Below, one piece after another: positions 49,746 to 59,870 of a stretch of DNA of 64,000 nucleotides; position 1 is the stretch's first letter, and each line of letters starts with the position of its first letter. Where the stretch lies: the NCBI GenBank assembly GCA_963821495.1, contig CAWGEA010000003.1, positions 1,426,001 to 1,490,000 on the forward strand, in the 5' to 3' direction. The translations under genes and the position numbers were made by a program. Below the pieces are notes generated by a model, which did not search any database, was not told the DNA's origin, and saw nothing but the letters and a program-made list of their open reading frames with translations. The DNA comes from AC-32 sp963821495. GTDB taxonomy: Bacteria; Actinomycetota; Thermoleophilia; Gaiellales; Gaiellaceae.

Positions 49746-49771
49746 CCGACCCGGGGGTGTAGAACCGCGCG

Positions 49772-50506
49772 GTGGATGTCCTCTGGGTCACGCTCGCCGC
49801 GCTGGTGACGGCGCTGGCCACCGGCCTGGGGGCGCTCCCGTTCGTGTTCGTCGGCTCGATGAGCCGGCGCTGGCTCGGGATCTCGAATGCGATCGCCTCG
49901 GGCTTCATGCTCTCGGCGAGCGGGGCGCTGCTGATCGAGGGCGGAATCCGAGGCGTCTGGCGCACCGCTGCCGGCGCCGCCATCGGCGCGGTCTTCATCT
50001 ACGCCACGCACCGCATCCTGGGCGGCCACGAGCTCGAGTTCGGCGAGCTCCGCGGCGCGGACGCGATGAAGGCCGTTCTGATCATCGCCGTGATGACCCT
50101 GCACTCGTTCAGCGAGGGCGTGGGCGTCGGCGTCTCCTACGGCGGGGGCGCCGAGCTCGGCATCTTCATCACGATCGCGATCGCGATCCACAACATCCCG
50201 GAAGGGCTCGCGATCAGCCTGGTGCTCGTGCCCCGAGGGGCGAGCGTGCGCTCCGCGGCCTGGTGGAGCATCTTCTCGAGCCTCCCCCAGCCGATCGTGG
50301 CCGCGCCCGCGTACCTGTTCGTCGAGGAATTCGGCCGCTTCCTGCCGGTCGGGCTCGGGTTCGCCGGCGGGGCGATGACCTGGCTCGTGCTCGCCGAGCT
50401 GCTGCCTGATGCCCGCCGGGAGCTCTCGACGCCACGCCTCGTCGTCTGGCTCGGCGGCTCCCTGCTTGCGATGTCCTTGTTCCAGTTCGCGCTGCTCGCC
50501 CACTAG
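49772..50506 (+). CDS. ZIP-family metal transporter
   Basis: 244 residues, GTG start. Eight hydrophobic helices with the metal-site motifs of the ZIP family in helices 4 and 5: HSFSEG and HNIPEG. It should move zinc, iron or another divalent metal across the cell membrane. Its stop TAG overlaps the TAG of the convergent P-type ATPase in the palindrome CTAG, so the two ends share 4 bp. Last gene of the DHA2/FNR/ZIP group. Confidence 0.9.
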   Translation: MDVLWVTLAALVTALATGLGALPFVFVGSMSRRWLGISNAIASGFMLSASGALLIEGGIRGVWRTAAGAAIGAVFIYATHRILGGHELEFGELRGADAMKAVLIIAVMTLHSFSEGVGVGVSYGGGAELGIFITIAIAIHNIPEGLAISLVLVPRGASVRSAAWWSIFSSLPQPIVAAPAYLFVEEFGRFLPVGLGFAGGAMTWLVLAELLPDARRELSTPRLVVWLGGSLLAMSLFQFALLAH

Positions 50507-53286
50507 CCCGGCGCCGGCGCCGGCAGTGGCCGACGGCGACGGAGCGACGCGCGGCGGAGCTCGTCCACTCCCCAGACGATGAACGGGAACGGAGCGAGGA
50601 TCGCGAGCTCGAGCCCGTGCAGCGGCGCGGTCGCGAACACGTCCTGCAGCACCGGGATGTACACGAGCGCGGCCGCGAAGACGATCTCGCTCGCGATCCC
50701 GAGCAGCAGGAAGCGGTTCGTGAAGAACCCGACCGCGCGCAGGGACGCACGCTCGGTGCGTGCCGCGACGGCAGTGCCGATCTGGCAGACGACGATGCCG
50801 GCGAACGTCATCGTCGTCGCGGTCAGGTACGCATCGTGGAGCGGCGATCCGGTTCCGGTGGCGTCGCCGGGCTGCCAGCCGGCGTGGAGCAGCACGAAGA
50901 AGAACCCGCCCATCACGAGCACCGCCTCGACCGCGCCGAGGACGACCCACGCGCGGAAGAGGAGCACCCGCCCGATGACGCCTTGCGAACGCGGCCGCGG
51001 GGGCCGCTCCATCAACCCGGGCTCGGCCGGCTCGCCGCCGAGCGCGAGCGCCGGGAGGATCTCCGTTCCCAGGTCGATCGCCAGGATCTGCAGGACCGTC
51101 AGCGGGAGCGGGATCGCCCCGCCGGCGAGCGCGAAGACGAGGAACGGCACGACCTCGGGCGGCGCGTGGGCGAAGATGTAGAGGATGAACTTGCGCACGT
51201 TGTCGTAGACGCGGCGACCTGCCTCGACGGCGGACACGATCGTGGCGAAGTTGTCGTCGGTGAGGACCATCGTCGCCGCCTCGCGCGCCACGTCCGTCCC
51301 GGATCTGCCCATCGCCACGCCGATGTCGGCCCGCCGCAGCGCCGGCGCGTCGTTGACACCGTCGCCGGTCATCGCGACGACCTCTGCGTCTGCCCGCAGC
51401 GCGTCCGCGATCCGGAGCTTCGCCTCGGGAGACGTCCTGGCGAAGATCAGCTCGCTTCCCTCGCGCAGCAGCACGTCGAGCTCCTGCTCGCTCATGCGGT
51501 CGAGCTCCTCGCCGGTGAGCACGTGCGCGCCGTCGCGCGCGATTCCGACCCGCCGCGCGATCTCGGCGGCCGTCGGCCCGTAGTCGCCGGTCAGCACGAT
51601 GATCCGGATGCCGGCGCCGTGGCAGCGCTCGACTGCCTCCGCCACCTCCGCCCGCGGCGGGTCGAAGAGGGCCACGAGCCCGAGCAGGCAGAGCTCGCGC
51701 TCGGCCTCCTCGCGGCGAGCCGGCGGCGAGGCTCCGTCAGGCAGCCGCCGCCGGGCGACCGCCAGGACGCGCAGACCCCGGGTCGCGTACCGCTCGAGCG
51801 CCGCCAGCACCTCGACGCGGTCGGACTCCGTGATCGCGCGGTGGTTCTCCAGGCCGCCGATCCGGGTCGCGCGCGCGAGCACCTCCTCCGGAGCGCCTTT
51901 CGCGTGAATCGTCAGCGTCCCGTCCTCGCGCTCGTCGACGGTGGACATCAGCCGCAACGTCGGGTCGAAGCGGTAGAGCTGGCGCCTGCGCGGCTCGCGC
52001 CTGCGAGTGGCGACGTCGACGCCGAGCTCCTGCGCGACCTCGAGCAGGCCGATCTCGGTCGCCTCGCCTCTCGACTTGCCCGCGAGCGCCGGATCGACGT
52101 CCGCGGTGCTGCAGGAGGCGATCGCACGCCCGAGCAGCGCGAGCACCGGGTTCGTCTGGGCGGCCGCAGCACCGGCCGTCCGGTCCGCCTCCAGGTCGAC
52201 CTCGCCGAGGGGCGTCCAGACCCTTGCCGCAAGCATCCGGTTCTCCGTCAGCGTGCCGGTCTTGTCCGTGCAGATGACCGTCGTCGAGCCGAGCGTCTCG
52301 ACCGCGCTCAGGCGCTTCACGAGCGCGCCTCGCCGGGCGAGCCCCGCGACGCCGATCGCCAGCGCCAGGGTGATCGTTGGCAGGAGCCCCTCGGGCACGT
52401 TCGCGACGATCAGGCCGATCGCGAAGCTGAGCGCGTCGTGGAGCGGCAGCCCCGCGGCGAGCCCGATCGGCAGGAACGCAAGCCCGCCGGCGACCGCGAC
52501 GAGGGCGATCAGCCAGGCGACGCGCCGAACCTGCAGCTCGAGGGGGCTCGGGTCGGCCTCGACGCGCTCGGTGAGGGCGGCGATTCGCCCGAGCTCGCTC
52601 TGCATGCCCGTCGCGAACACGACCGAAGTAGCGGAGCCGCCCACGCAGTTCGTGCCGCTGAAGACGATGTCGCGCGCCTCGACCAGCGGCCCGGAGGTTC
52701 CCTCGGGGCTGGCCTCCCGCAGCACCGGCTGGGACTCCCCCGTCAACATCGAGAGGTCGACCTCGAGCGTCCCGTCGAGCAGCCTCGCGTCGGCCGAGAT
52801 GCGCTCTCCCTCCTCGACCAGCATCACGTCGCCGGGGACGAGCTCGCGCGCGTCGACGACGCGCCGCTTGCCGTCGCGGCGCACCGCCGCCTGCTGCGGC
52901 AGGTAGCCCCGGAGCGCCTCGACCGCCTTCTCGGCGTGCCGCTCCTGGGCGAACGCGAAGAACGCGTTCAGGAGGATCACCACGAGGACGGCGACCCCGA
53001 TCGCGGGCAGCCCGGCGCCGAACGCGAGCCCCGCCGCGACCCAGAGGAGCAGGGCGAGCGGGTGGGTGAACTGGAGGGCGAGCTGACGCGGCCAGCGCCG
53101 GCCCGCGCGGCGCTGGAGCTCGTTGGGCCCGTACCTGACGAGCCGCCGCTGCGCCTCCCGCTCGGACAAGCCTTGCTCCTGCGTCTGCAGCTCGGTCAGG
53201 AGCGCGCCGAGCGGGGCACGCGGGTGCGGCGCTCCGTCGACCGGTGGCACCGGCAGGCTCGTCCGTGCGCCGCTCCTCGTGATCAC
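50503..53286 (-). CDS. P-type cation-transporting ATPase
   Basis: 927 residues, GTG at 53286. It has the P-ATPase plan: N-terminal cation-ATPase domain, actuator with LTGES, phosphorylation motif DKTGTLTEN (Asp about 340), nucleotide domain, hinge TGDGVNDAPALRRADIGVAMG, and a C-terminal group of helices. The membrane motif VPEGLLPT fits the P2 group (Ca2+, Na+/K+-like). The ion cannot be read with certainty. It follows a second P-type ATPase in the same direction after an 86-bp gap, and may be transcribed separately. Confidence 0.92.
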   Translation of the reverse strand: MITRSGARTSLPVPPVDGAPHPRAPLGALLTELQTQEQGLSEREAQRRLVRYGPNELQRRAGRRWPRQLALQFTHPLALLLWVAAGLAFGAGLPAIGVAVLVVILLNAFFAFAQERHAEKAVEALRGYLPQQAAVRRDGKRRVVDARELVPGDVMLVEEGERISADARLLDGTLEVDLSMLTGESQPVLREASPEGTSGPLVEARDIVFSGTNCVGGSATSVVFATGMQSELGRIAALTERVEADPSPLELQVRRVAWLIALVAVAGGLAFLPIGLAAGLPLHDALSFAIGLIVANVPEGLLPTITLALAIGVAGLARRGALVKRLSAVETLGSTTVICTDKTGTLTENRMLAARVWTPLGEVDLEADRTAGAAAAQTNPVLALLGRAIASCSTADVDPALAGKSRGEATEIGLLEVAQELGVDVATRRREPRRRQLYRFDPTLRLMSTVDEREDGTLTIHAKGAPEEVLARATRIGGLENHRAITESDRVEVLAALERYATRGLRVLAVARRRLPDGASPPARREEAERELCLLGLVALFDPPRAEVAEAVERCHGAGIRIIVLTGDYGPTAAEIARRVGIARDGAHVLTGEELDRMSEQELDVLLREGSELIFARTSPEAKLRIADALRADAEVVAMTGDGVNDAPALRRADIGVAMGRSGTDVAREAATMVLTDDNFATIVSAVEAGRRVYDNVRKFILYIFAHAPPEVVPFLVFALAGGAIPLPLTVLQILAIDLGTEILPALALGGEPAEPGLMERPPRPRSQGVIGRVLLFRAWVVLGAVEAVLVMGGFFFVLLHAGWQPGDATGTGSPLHDAYLTATTMTFAGIVVCQIGTAVAARTERASLRAVGFFTNRFLLLGIASEIVFAAALVYIPVLQDVFATAPLHGLELAILAPFPFIVWGVDELRRASLRRRRPLPAPAPG

Positions 53287-53372
53287 GCTCCCATCTCACC
53301 TCGGCGCCCGCCCGGACGCATCCGCACAGACTCGGAGCGGCGCTGCGGGCGACTACGCTCGGCGGTCAGTGG

Positions 53373-55823
53373 TCACCGCCCGCGTGCCCGCGCCAGGGCC
53401 TTCGCGGCCTCGGCGAGGACGAACGGGACGAGCGCGAGGCCCGCGGCGACGGCCGCCTCGGCCGCGTCGAGCGAGTGGGTGGCGAGCGGGCCCTGGAGCG
53501 CCGGCACGTAGATCGCAGCGGCGACGAGGGCCGTCGAGCCGATCGCACTCCACAGCAGCCACGAGTTGCGCGGCAGCCGCCACGCGGCGACGCGCGGCGA
53601 GCGCATCGCGAAGACCAGCGCCAGCTCGGAGAGCGCCAGGGTGGTGAACGCCATCGTCTGGTCGACGTCTCCGCCGAAGGCCCGCCCGGCGAAGAACGCG
53701 GCCGCGGTCACCGCGCCGACGAGGGTGCCGATCGCGCCGAGCCCGAGCCAGGTGGCGCGGTCGAAGAGGCGCGTGCCGCGGCGCGGGGGCGACGTCATCG
53801 TCCGGGGGCTCGCCGGGTCGCCGGCCAGCGCGAGCGCCGGGAGGCCGTCGGTGACGAGGTTCACCAGCAGGACCTGGATGACCGCCAGCGGAGCGCCGAC
53901 GCCGGCCGCCACGGCCGCCATGAACACCAGCACCTCGCCGAAGTTGGCCGACAGCAGGAAGGCGACGAACTTGCGGATGTTGTCGCCGATGCGCCGTCCT
54001 TCCTCGACCGCGGCCACGATCGTGGCGAAGTCGTCGTCGGTGAGCACGATCGCGGCCGCGCTCCGGGCCGCCTCGGTTCCGGAGCGGCCCATTGCGACGC
54101 CGACGTCCGCGCGGCGCAGGGCTGGCGCGTCGTTGACGCCGTCGCCGGTGACCGCGACCACCTCGCCGGCGCCCTGCAGCTCGGTGACGAGCTTGAGCTT
54201 GTCCGCCGGGGTCGCGCGCGCGACGATCGCCTCGTCCGGGAGTCCGAGCGCGTGGCCGATCGTGCGTGCGGTGGCGGGGTGATCGCCGGTCAGCATCCGC
54301 ACCTCGATCCCGGCCGCGCGGGCCGTGGCGAGCGCGGGCGCGGCCGTCTCGCGGAGCGGGTCGTGCAGCGCGATCACACCGAGCAGCGCGTGGCCCAGCT
54401 CGGGATCGTCCGGGGGTGCGCCGAGATCCACCGGGCGCGCGGCGACGGCCAGCACGCGGAAGCCCTCGGTCGCCCACCCGACGGCGGCGTCTGCGAGCTC
54501 GGCGTCCTCCTCGGCGCGCTCGGCGACCACCTCCGGGGCGCCCTTCATGTACGCGCGGCCCCCGGGCTGCTCGTCGTAGACGGCGGTCATCCGCTTGCGG
54601 TCGGAGTCGAAGGGGAGCTCGTGGACGAGCCGGCGCCCGTGCAGGAGGTCGTCCTGCCGAAGGCCGCGCTCCATTCCGGCGAGCAGCAGCGCCTGCTCGA
54701 TCGGGTCGCCGACCGAGCCGTTCGAGCTTTCGCGCGCGCTCGAGGCGAGGACGGCCGCGCCGAGCAGGTCGAGCTCGTCGACGCCCGCGGCGGGGCGCAG
54801 GGCGGCGACCCGGATCTGGTTCTGCGTGAGCGTGCCGGTCTTGTCCGTGCAGATCACGGTCGTCCCGCCGAGCGTCTCGATCGCCTCGAGCCGCCGCACG
54901 ATCGCCCCGCGCTTGGCCATCGCGCGAGCGCCGAGCGCGAGCGCGGCGGTGACGGTGGCCGCGAGCCCTTCCGGCACGGCAGCGACGGCGACGGCCACGC
55001 CGACGAGGAAGGCCTCGTGCAGCGCCGTGCCCTGCACGACCATCGCCACGCTCAGGATCGCCGTGATGGCGACCCCGGCGATCACCATCTGCCGGGCCAG
55101 CCGGGAGAGCCGCCGTGTGAGCGGTGTCGGCGGCGGCTTCGCCCCGGCCGCCAGCCTCTCGATCTGGCCGAGCTCGGTCTGCTCGCCGGTCGCGCAGACC
55201 ACGATTCGACCACGCCCTCGCGTGACGGCGCAGCCGGCGTAGGCCATCGAGGCGCGCTCGGCGAGCGGCGTGTCCTCCGCGACCGCGTCGGGGCTCTTGG
55301 CGACTGGTAGCGACTCGCCCGTCAGGGCCGACTCGTCGACTTCGAGGCCGTGCTCGGAGACGACGCGGCCGTCCGCCGCGACGCGCTCGCCCTCGAGCAC
55401 GAGCAGCACGTCCCCGGGGACGACCTCCTCCGCCGGCAGCTCCCGCACCGCCCCGTCCCGGACGACGGTCGCCTGCTGGGTGAACGTCTCGGAGAGCGCG
55501 AGAATCGCGTGCTCGGCCGCGGCCTCCTGCCAGAAGCCGAGCGCCGCGTTGAGTACCAGCACGGCAGCGATCGCGAGCCCCTCGCCGACGTCGCCGATCG
55601 CGATCGAGACCGCGGTCGCGGCCACGAGCAGCGCGACGAGCGGGTCGAAGAGCTGGTTCAGGAGCATCCGCAGGTACGCGGGCCGCTCCTGCTCGCGCGG
55701 CCGGTTCGGGCCGAAGTGGGCGAGCCGCTCGGCCGCCTCGGCTGCCGTCAGGCCGGCCTCGAGGTCGGTGGCGAGCGCCTCCGCGACCTCGTTCGCGGCG
55801 AGGGCGTGGGCGCGGAGCTCCAT
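53373..55823 (-). CDS. P-type ATPase, P2A/Ca-like
   Basis: 816 residues from ATG at 55823, which overlaps the stop of the upstream universal stress protein by one base (TGATG), so translation is coupled; the frame is open further up but that part belongs to the stress protein region. Motifs: LTGES in the actuator, VPEGLAAT in the membrane, DKTGTLTQN (Asp about 326), and TGDGVNDAPALRRADVGVAMG. The P2A-like membrane motif suggests Ca2+ or another divalent cation. It is the last gene of the ABC-ABM-FtsX-USP operon. Confidence 0.92.
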   Translation of the reverse strand: MELRAHALAANEVAEALATDLEAGLTAAEAAERLAHFGPNRPREQERPAYLRMLLNQLFDPLVALLVAATAVSIAIGDVGEGLAIAAVLVLNAALGFWQEAAAEHAILALSETFTQQATVVRDGAVRELPAEEVVPGDVLLVLEGERVAADGRVVSEHGLEVDESALTGESLPVAKSPDAVAEDTPLAERASMAYAGCAVTRGRGRIVVCATGEQTELGQIERLAAGAKPPPTPLTRRLSRLARQMVIAGVAITAILSVAMVVQGTALHEAFLVGVAVAVAAVPEGLAATVTAALALGARAMAKRGAIVRRLEAIETLGGTTVICTDKTGTLTQNQIRVAALRPAAGVDELDLLGAAVLASSARESSNGSVGDPIEQALLLAGMERGLRQDDLLHGRRLVHELPFDSDRKRMTAVYDEQPGGRAYMKGAPEVVAERAEEDAELADAAVGWATEGFRVLAVAARPVDLGAPPDDPELGHALLGVIALHDPLRETAAPALATARAAGIEVRMLTGDHPATARTIGHALGLPDEAIVARATPADKLKLVTELQGAGEVVAVTGDGVNDAPALRRADVGVAMGRSGTEAARSAAAIVLTDDDFATIVAAVEEGRRIGDNIRKFVAFLLSANFGEVLVFMAAVAAGVGAPLAVIQVLLVNLVTDGLPALALAGDPASPRTMTSPPRRGTRLFDRATWLGLGAIGTLVGAVTAAAFFAGRAFGGDVDQTMAFTTLALSELALVFAMRSPRVAAWRLPRNSWLLWSAIGSTALVAAAIYVPALQGPLATHSLDAAEAAVAAGLALVPFVLAEAAKALARARGR

Positions 55824-56563
55824 CAGCGGTGACCGGAACGGACGACGAGCACCGAGCACGCCGCCTGGTGGGCCACACGCTCCGAGACGGAGCCGAGGGC
55901 CTTCAGCCCCCGCAGGCCGCGGCTGCCGAGGACGAGCAGGTCGGCCTCGCGGCCCGCCGCGACGAGCGCCTGGACCGGATGCTCCTCGGCGGTCAGGACG
56001 CGAAGCTCCGCGTCGAACCGCCGGGAGAGGTGCTCCGCGACCGCGACGGCGAGCGCCGCGCACTCGGAGCCGTCGTCGCCGGTGAGGATCGTGCGCGGGA
56101 AGCGCTCGGGCTCGGCGGGAGGCCTGGCGACGAGCACCGAGCAGGGGGCCCGGTGGAGCAGCTCGCCGGCCACGCCCCCGACGACGATCTCCGAGAGGCG
56201 CCGATGTCCGTGCGTGCCGACGACGGCCAGGGTCGCGCCCGTCGCCTCGAGCTCGTGCAGGAGCGTCGGCAGCGCGACCCCTTCGACGACCCGCTGCTCG
56301 GCGCGCCGGCCGGCCAGCTCGACGGCCCGGCGGCTCGCCTCGTCGGCCTCCAGCCTCAGCTGCTCGGCGACGCGCGCCGCCGAGAAGCCGGTGTGGACGG
56401 CCTCGGCCACGTCCACGGCGGTGAGAACCTCGAGCGATCCGTCGGGTGCCGCCAGCCGCGCGGCCTGCCTGACCGCCTCGAACCCGGGCTCGCTGCCGTC
56501 GACGCCGGCCAGCACTCGCTCGAAGACGGAGGCGGGAGCGACGGACGGAACGTCCACGCTCAC
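55823..56563 (-). CDS. Tandem-domain universal stress protein
   Basis: 246 residues from GTG at 56563, overlapping the stop of the permease (GTGA). Two UspA-like domains follow each other: residues about 10-140 (VLAGVDGSEPGFEAVRQAARLA, ending GTHGHRRLSEIVVGGVAGELLHRAPCSVLVARP) and about 150-246 (ILTGDDGSECAALAVAVAEHLS, ending GSRGLRGLKALGSVSERVAHQAACSVLVVR). ATP-binding residues G-2x-G-9x-G(S/T) are present. It is soluble and stress-linked. The position between an exporter-type permease and a P-type ATPase suggests a control role in ion or envelope stress. Confidence 0.9.
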   Translation of the reverse strand: MSVDVPSVAPASVFERVLAGVDGSEPGFEAVRQAARLAAPDGSLEVLTAVDVAEAVHTGFSAARVAEQLRLEADEASRRAVELAGRRAEQRVVEGVALPTLLHELEATGATLAVVGTHGHRRLSEIVVGGVAGELLHRAPCSVLVARPPAEPERFPRTILTGDDGSECAALAVAVAEHLSRRFDAELRVLTAEEHPVQALVAAGREADLLVLGSRGLRGLKALGSVSERVAHQAACSVLVVRSGHR

Positions 56564-59535
56564 TGGTACCTCAGCGCCTCGGCGGGGTAGATGCGGGAAG
56601 CCCGCGCAGCCGGCACCCAGGTCGTCGCGAGCGCGACCAGGTAGACGGTGCCGAAGATGATCGCGAGGTTCGCCCACGGCACATCGAAGCTGAGGTTCTC
56701 CCAGCTCGGCGTGCTCTGCGAGTCGCTGATCACGCTGTGCGCCACGACGAGGCCGAGGAAGGTGCCGACGACGATCGAGGTGAGCGCCACGAAGGACGAC
56801 TCGAGCAGGAAGGCGACCCGCACCATCCGCTTGCTGAAGCCGATCGCGCGCAGGACGCCGATCTGCTGGCGCCGCTCGACCACCGCCCGCGCCGTGATCA
56901 CGCCGAGCGCCGCCACGCCGACGATCAGGCCGAGGCCCATGAACCCCATCACGAGCCGGTTCATCGTCACGTTGGCGGCCACCAGGTCGCTCAGCACCTC
57001 CTCCAGGGAGTCTGCCTGCATCCCGTTCGGCAGGAACGCGGACTCGAGCCGCTGCGCCGTGACCTTCGGGTCCACCCCCGGGTTGAGCGCGAACAGGTGG
57101 ATGGTGGGCAGGGCGCGGTTGCCGAACACCGCCGCGACCGAGCGCTGCGACGTCCAGATGCCGCCCATGAACTCGGGAGCGCTGTCGGAGAGGACGCCGA
57201 TCACGGTCAGCTTCAATCGCTTGCCCGTCTGCTGGTCGCGGACGGTCACCTTGACCGGGTCGAAGGTCTTGTCCTCGAGGTAGAAGCCCTGCAGGTGGAA
57301 CTTCGGGGCGATGGCGAAGTTCCAGTTCGCCTTCCGGGGCACCACGAACTGGTCGACGACCGCGAGGTTGGTGTGCGTCCGGAGCGCGTTCCAGACGGCC
57401 TTGCTCGAGGCGTAACCGCGAGCGTGCGTCGCGAGCTTGTAGGTCGTGTGCGAGAGGAAGGCGTCGTCGGCGCCGTTCACGACGTAGGACTCGTCCTTCG
57501 CACCGACGCCGAGCTGGCGCGCCTTGACCGGCAGCGAGGACTCGCTCGAGATGACCGAGAAGTCCTTGCGGTCGAGGCCGGGCGTACGCGCGACGGCTGC
57601 GGGCATGTTCACGATCGGCTGGGCCGGCGACGACGTGGCGCGGATGTCGAAGCCGCCGCCGAAGACCTCGATGTCGTTGAAGGCGTTCGTGAACGCGCCC
57701 GAGGTGGTCGCGCCGACGACGAGCGTGAAGACGACGAGCGTGAACATCGCCAGGGTCACGCCGGTGCGGAAGAGGCTCCGCAAGGGGTAGGCGACCGCCA
57801 TCCGCACCACGGGGGCGAGCGCGCGGATCCGCCCGAACGTCCCCGCGAGCGCGCCGAGCAGGATGTCGGCGTTGTACATGATCGTCCAGGATGCGCCGAG
57901 CACGATCATCAGGCCGGCGAGCAGGAAGATCGAGAAGTTGACCTTCATCTCGCCGAAGAGCCAGCGGCTGATCGGCAGCACGAACCAGAGCACGAGCGCG
58001 AGGCCCGCTCCGGTGTGCACCGCGCGCTCGGGGACGCCGAGCACCTGCAGGATCGGCACCAGGCTCAGGATCACCAGCGAGACGCCGAGCCCGAGGACGA
58101 CTGCGTCCTGCGAGCCGATCCCGGACGCTGCGAGAGCGGCGCCGGCGACGAGGCCGACCGCGCCCGGCAGCCAGCGGCGCTTCCGGCTCTTCTCGTGCGG
58201 TGGCTCCGGCAGGTCCCGGATCGCGCTGACGATGTTCATGCGACTGACGCGCCGGGCCGAGAAGAACACGACGGCCAAGGTGAGCAGGACGCCGATCGCG
58301 TAGCCGAGCGCGAACGTCGTCGGCTTGACCGAGTAGGTGATGTTGACGTCCTCGGCGGTCGAGAAGGCGGCGGCCATCGCGAGCACCATCCCGTAGGCGA
58401 CGGCAATGCCGAGCAGGACCCCGACCGCGGCCGCCAGCAGGTCGTAGGCGAGCCCTTCGAACAGGAAGATCTGCACGAGGTGCCGACGGCGCGTGCCCAC
58501 GGCGCGGGCGATGCCGAGCTCGGCGCGGCGCTCCGCGGCGAGCATCACGAAGATCAGGAAGATCAGCAGGATCCCGGCCGCGATCGAGAAGGAGCCGAAC
58601 GTCGTGAAGAACGACATGAACGCGGCTCCGGCCGCGTCGGCCTGCTCGAGTGCGTCCTGCTTGGTGTTGTCGGCCTCGAGCCCGAGGGGGGAGACCTCCG
58701 GGCGCAGCGCGCGCATGACCTCGTCGGTCGCTCCGACGCCGCCCGTGTTGGAGACGAAGATCGCCCGCACGAGGCCCTGCTTGCCGAGGAAGTGCTGCGC
58801 GGTCTCGAGCGGCATCAGCACGCCGGCGCCGTCCGTCGCGCCTCCCTGGTAGGTGACGACCGACCGCACACGCATTGAGGAGACGGTGTTGCCGGAGAGG
58901 AGCTGCAGCGTGTCGCCGGGCTTTGCTGCCAGCTTGTCCGCTCCCTCGGCGTTGACATAGACCTCGCCCGGCCGCAGGTCGGCCAGCGACACGGCTCCAC
59001 CGGCGGCGTGGATCTCTCCGAACCCGCGCATGTACTTGGCGTCGGTCGCGAACAGCGTCACCCGCGGCTCGGTCTGCCTGCTGGTCGCGTCCTGGACGGC
59101 GATCGGCTCCACGATCACCGGCGCGACGCCGTCGACCAGTCCTTTCCCGGCCATGCCGCGCGCGATCAGGCCCGCGTAGCCCTCCGGGAAGTAGACGCTG
59201 CCGGTTCCTGCGCTGTTGCTGGCAAGGGCGGCCTCGATGCCCTTCGGGGCGACGACCTCGTCCGTTTGCCCGAGCGCCGTCGCGGCGGACGCGCGGATGG
59301 TGTGGCTCATGGTGTCCCCGGTCGCGAGCGCGGCCGAGATGATCGCGGTGCCGAGCATCAGCCCGGTGACGATCAGGACAGTGCGCCCGCGACGACGCTT
59401 GAGGTTGCGCACGCCGAGGCGGAAGAAGACGCGGTTGCGCACCGCCAGCGCGGCGACGGCCGCGAGCGCGAGCGCGAGCAGTACGACGAGGACGGCGGTC
59501 AGCCCGCCGACCGGGATGCCGATGATCTTGGTCAC
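56560..59535 (-). CDS. FtsX/MacB-type ABC permease
   Basis: 991 residues, GTG at 59535. A first helix is followed by a MacB-like external domain (TVLIVTGLMLGTAIISAALATGDTMSH), then an FtsX group of helices (LIFLIFVMLAAERRAELGIARAVGTRRRHL), a second repeat with an external domain, and a last FtsX group ending ASRIYPAEALRYQ. That is the two-repeat permease of the lipoprotein-export or mechanotransmission ABC type. It works with the ABC ATPase at 59871. The small ABM-fold gene lies between them. Confidence 0.93.
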   Translation of the reverse strand: MTKIIGIPVGGLTAVLVVLLALALAAVAALAVRNRVFFRLGVRNLKRRRGRTVLIVTGLMLGTAIISAALATGDTMSHTIRASAATALGQTDEVVAPKGIEAALASNSAGTGSVYFPEGYAGLIARGMAGKGLVDGVAPVIVEPIAVQDATSRQTEPRVTLFATDAKYMRGFGEIHAAGGAVSLADLRPGEVYVNAEGADKLAAKPGDTLQLLSGNTVSSMRVRSVVTYQGGATDGAGVLMPLETAQHFLGKQGLVRAIFVSNTGGVGATDEVMRALRPEVSPLGLEADNTKQDALEQADAAGAAFMSFFTTFGSFSIAAGILLIFLIFVMLAAERRAELGIARAVGTRRRHLVQIFLFEGLAYDLLAAAVGVLLGIAVAYGMVLAMAAAFSTAEDVNITYSVKPTTFALGYAIGVLLTLAVVFFSARRVSRMNIVSAIRDLPEPPHEKSRKRRWLPGAVGLVAGAALAASGIGSQDAVVLGLGVSLVILSLVPILQVLGVPERAVHTGAGLALVLWFVLPISRWLFGEMKVNFSIFLLAGLMIVLGASWTIMYNADILLGALAGTFGRIRALAPVVRMAVAYPLRSLFRTGVTLAMFTLVVFTLVVGATTSGAFTNAFNDIEVFGGGFDIRATSSPAQPIVNMPAAVARTPGLDRKDFSVISSESSLPVKARQLGVGAKDESYVVNGADDAFLSHTTYKLATHARGYASSKAVWNALRTHTNLAVVDQFVVPRKANWNFAIAPKFHLQGFYLEDKTFDPVKVTVRDQQTGKRLKLTVIGVLSDSAPEFMGGIWTSQRSVAAVFGNRALPTIHLFALNPGVDPKVTAQRLESAFLPNGMQADSLEEVLSDLVAANVTMNRLVMGFMGLGLIVGVAALGVITARAVVERRQQIGVLRAIGFSKRMVRVAFLLESSFVALTSIVVGTFLGLVVAHSVISDSQSTPSWENLSFDVPWANLAIIFGTVYLVALATTWVPAARASRIYPAEALRYQ

Positions 59536-59544
59536 GGGGGCCCC

Positions 59545-59868
59545 CTAGCCAGGCACCGCCGCCGGGAGGTCCGCGACCACGACGTTGTAGTGCTCGCGGC
59601 CCGGCGGGGAGCGGTAGATGGTGACGAACTTCTCGAGCTGCTCCGAGTAGAAGCTGCGTCCGCCCGTGAGCCCGGCGTCCGCGGCCTCCTCGTCCCTCCA
59701 CAGCGTCAGCGCGAGCGCCTGGCCCTGTGGCGAGACGAGCACGTAGACGCCCTCGTAGCCGTCCTGCTCACGCAGCGCGGGCACGACGGAGTTGTCGAAC
59801 ACCTCGGTCGCCTCCTGGATGCTCATGCGGAGCGGATCCAGCTCGGCGATTGTCACGCGTGCCACCAT
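59545..59868 (-). CDS. Small ABM-like protein in the ABC operon
   Basis: 107 residues from ATG at 59868, 2 bp after the ATPase stop codon. The pattern MVARVTIAELDPLRMSIQEATEVF, then REQDGYEGVYVLVSPQGQALALTLWRDEEAADA fits a ferredoxin-like dimeric alpha/beta barrel, like the protein at 29004. Its tight position between the ATPase and permease genes of one ABC system is unusual and suggests a function linked to that exporter or its substrate. Catalytic residues cannot be assigned. Confidence 0.82.
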   Translation of the reverse strand: MVARVTIAELDPLRMSIQEATEVFDNSVVPALREQDGYEGVYVLVSPQGQALALTLWRDEEAADAGLTGGRSFYSEQLEKFVTIYRSPPGREHYNVVVADLPAAVPG

Positions 59869-59870
59869 CG

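Noticed and set aside
50617..53511. Plus-strand open frame of 964 codons
   Set aside because: Entirely antisense to the first P-type ATPase, with no domain pattern.
56737..58878. Plus-strand open frame of 713 codons, charged and repetitive
   Set aside because: Antisense to the FtsX permease; codon-position GC bias of the opposite strand explains it.
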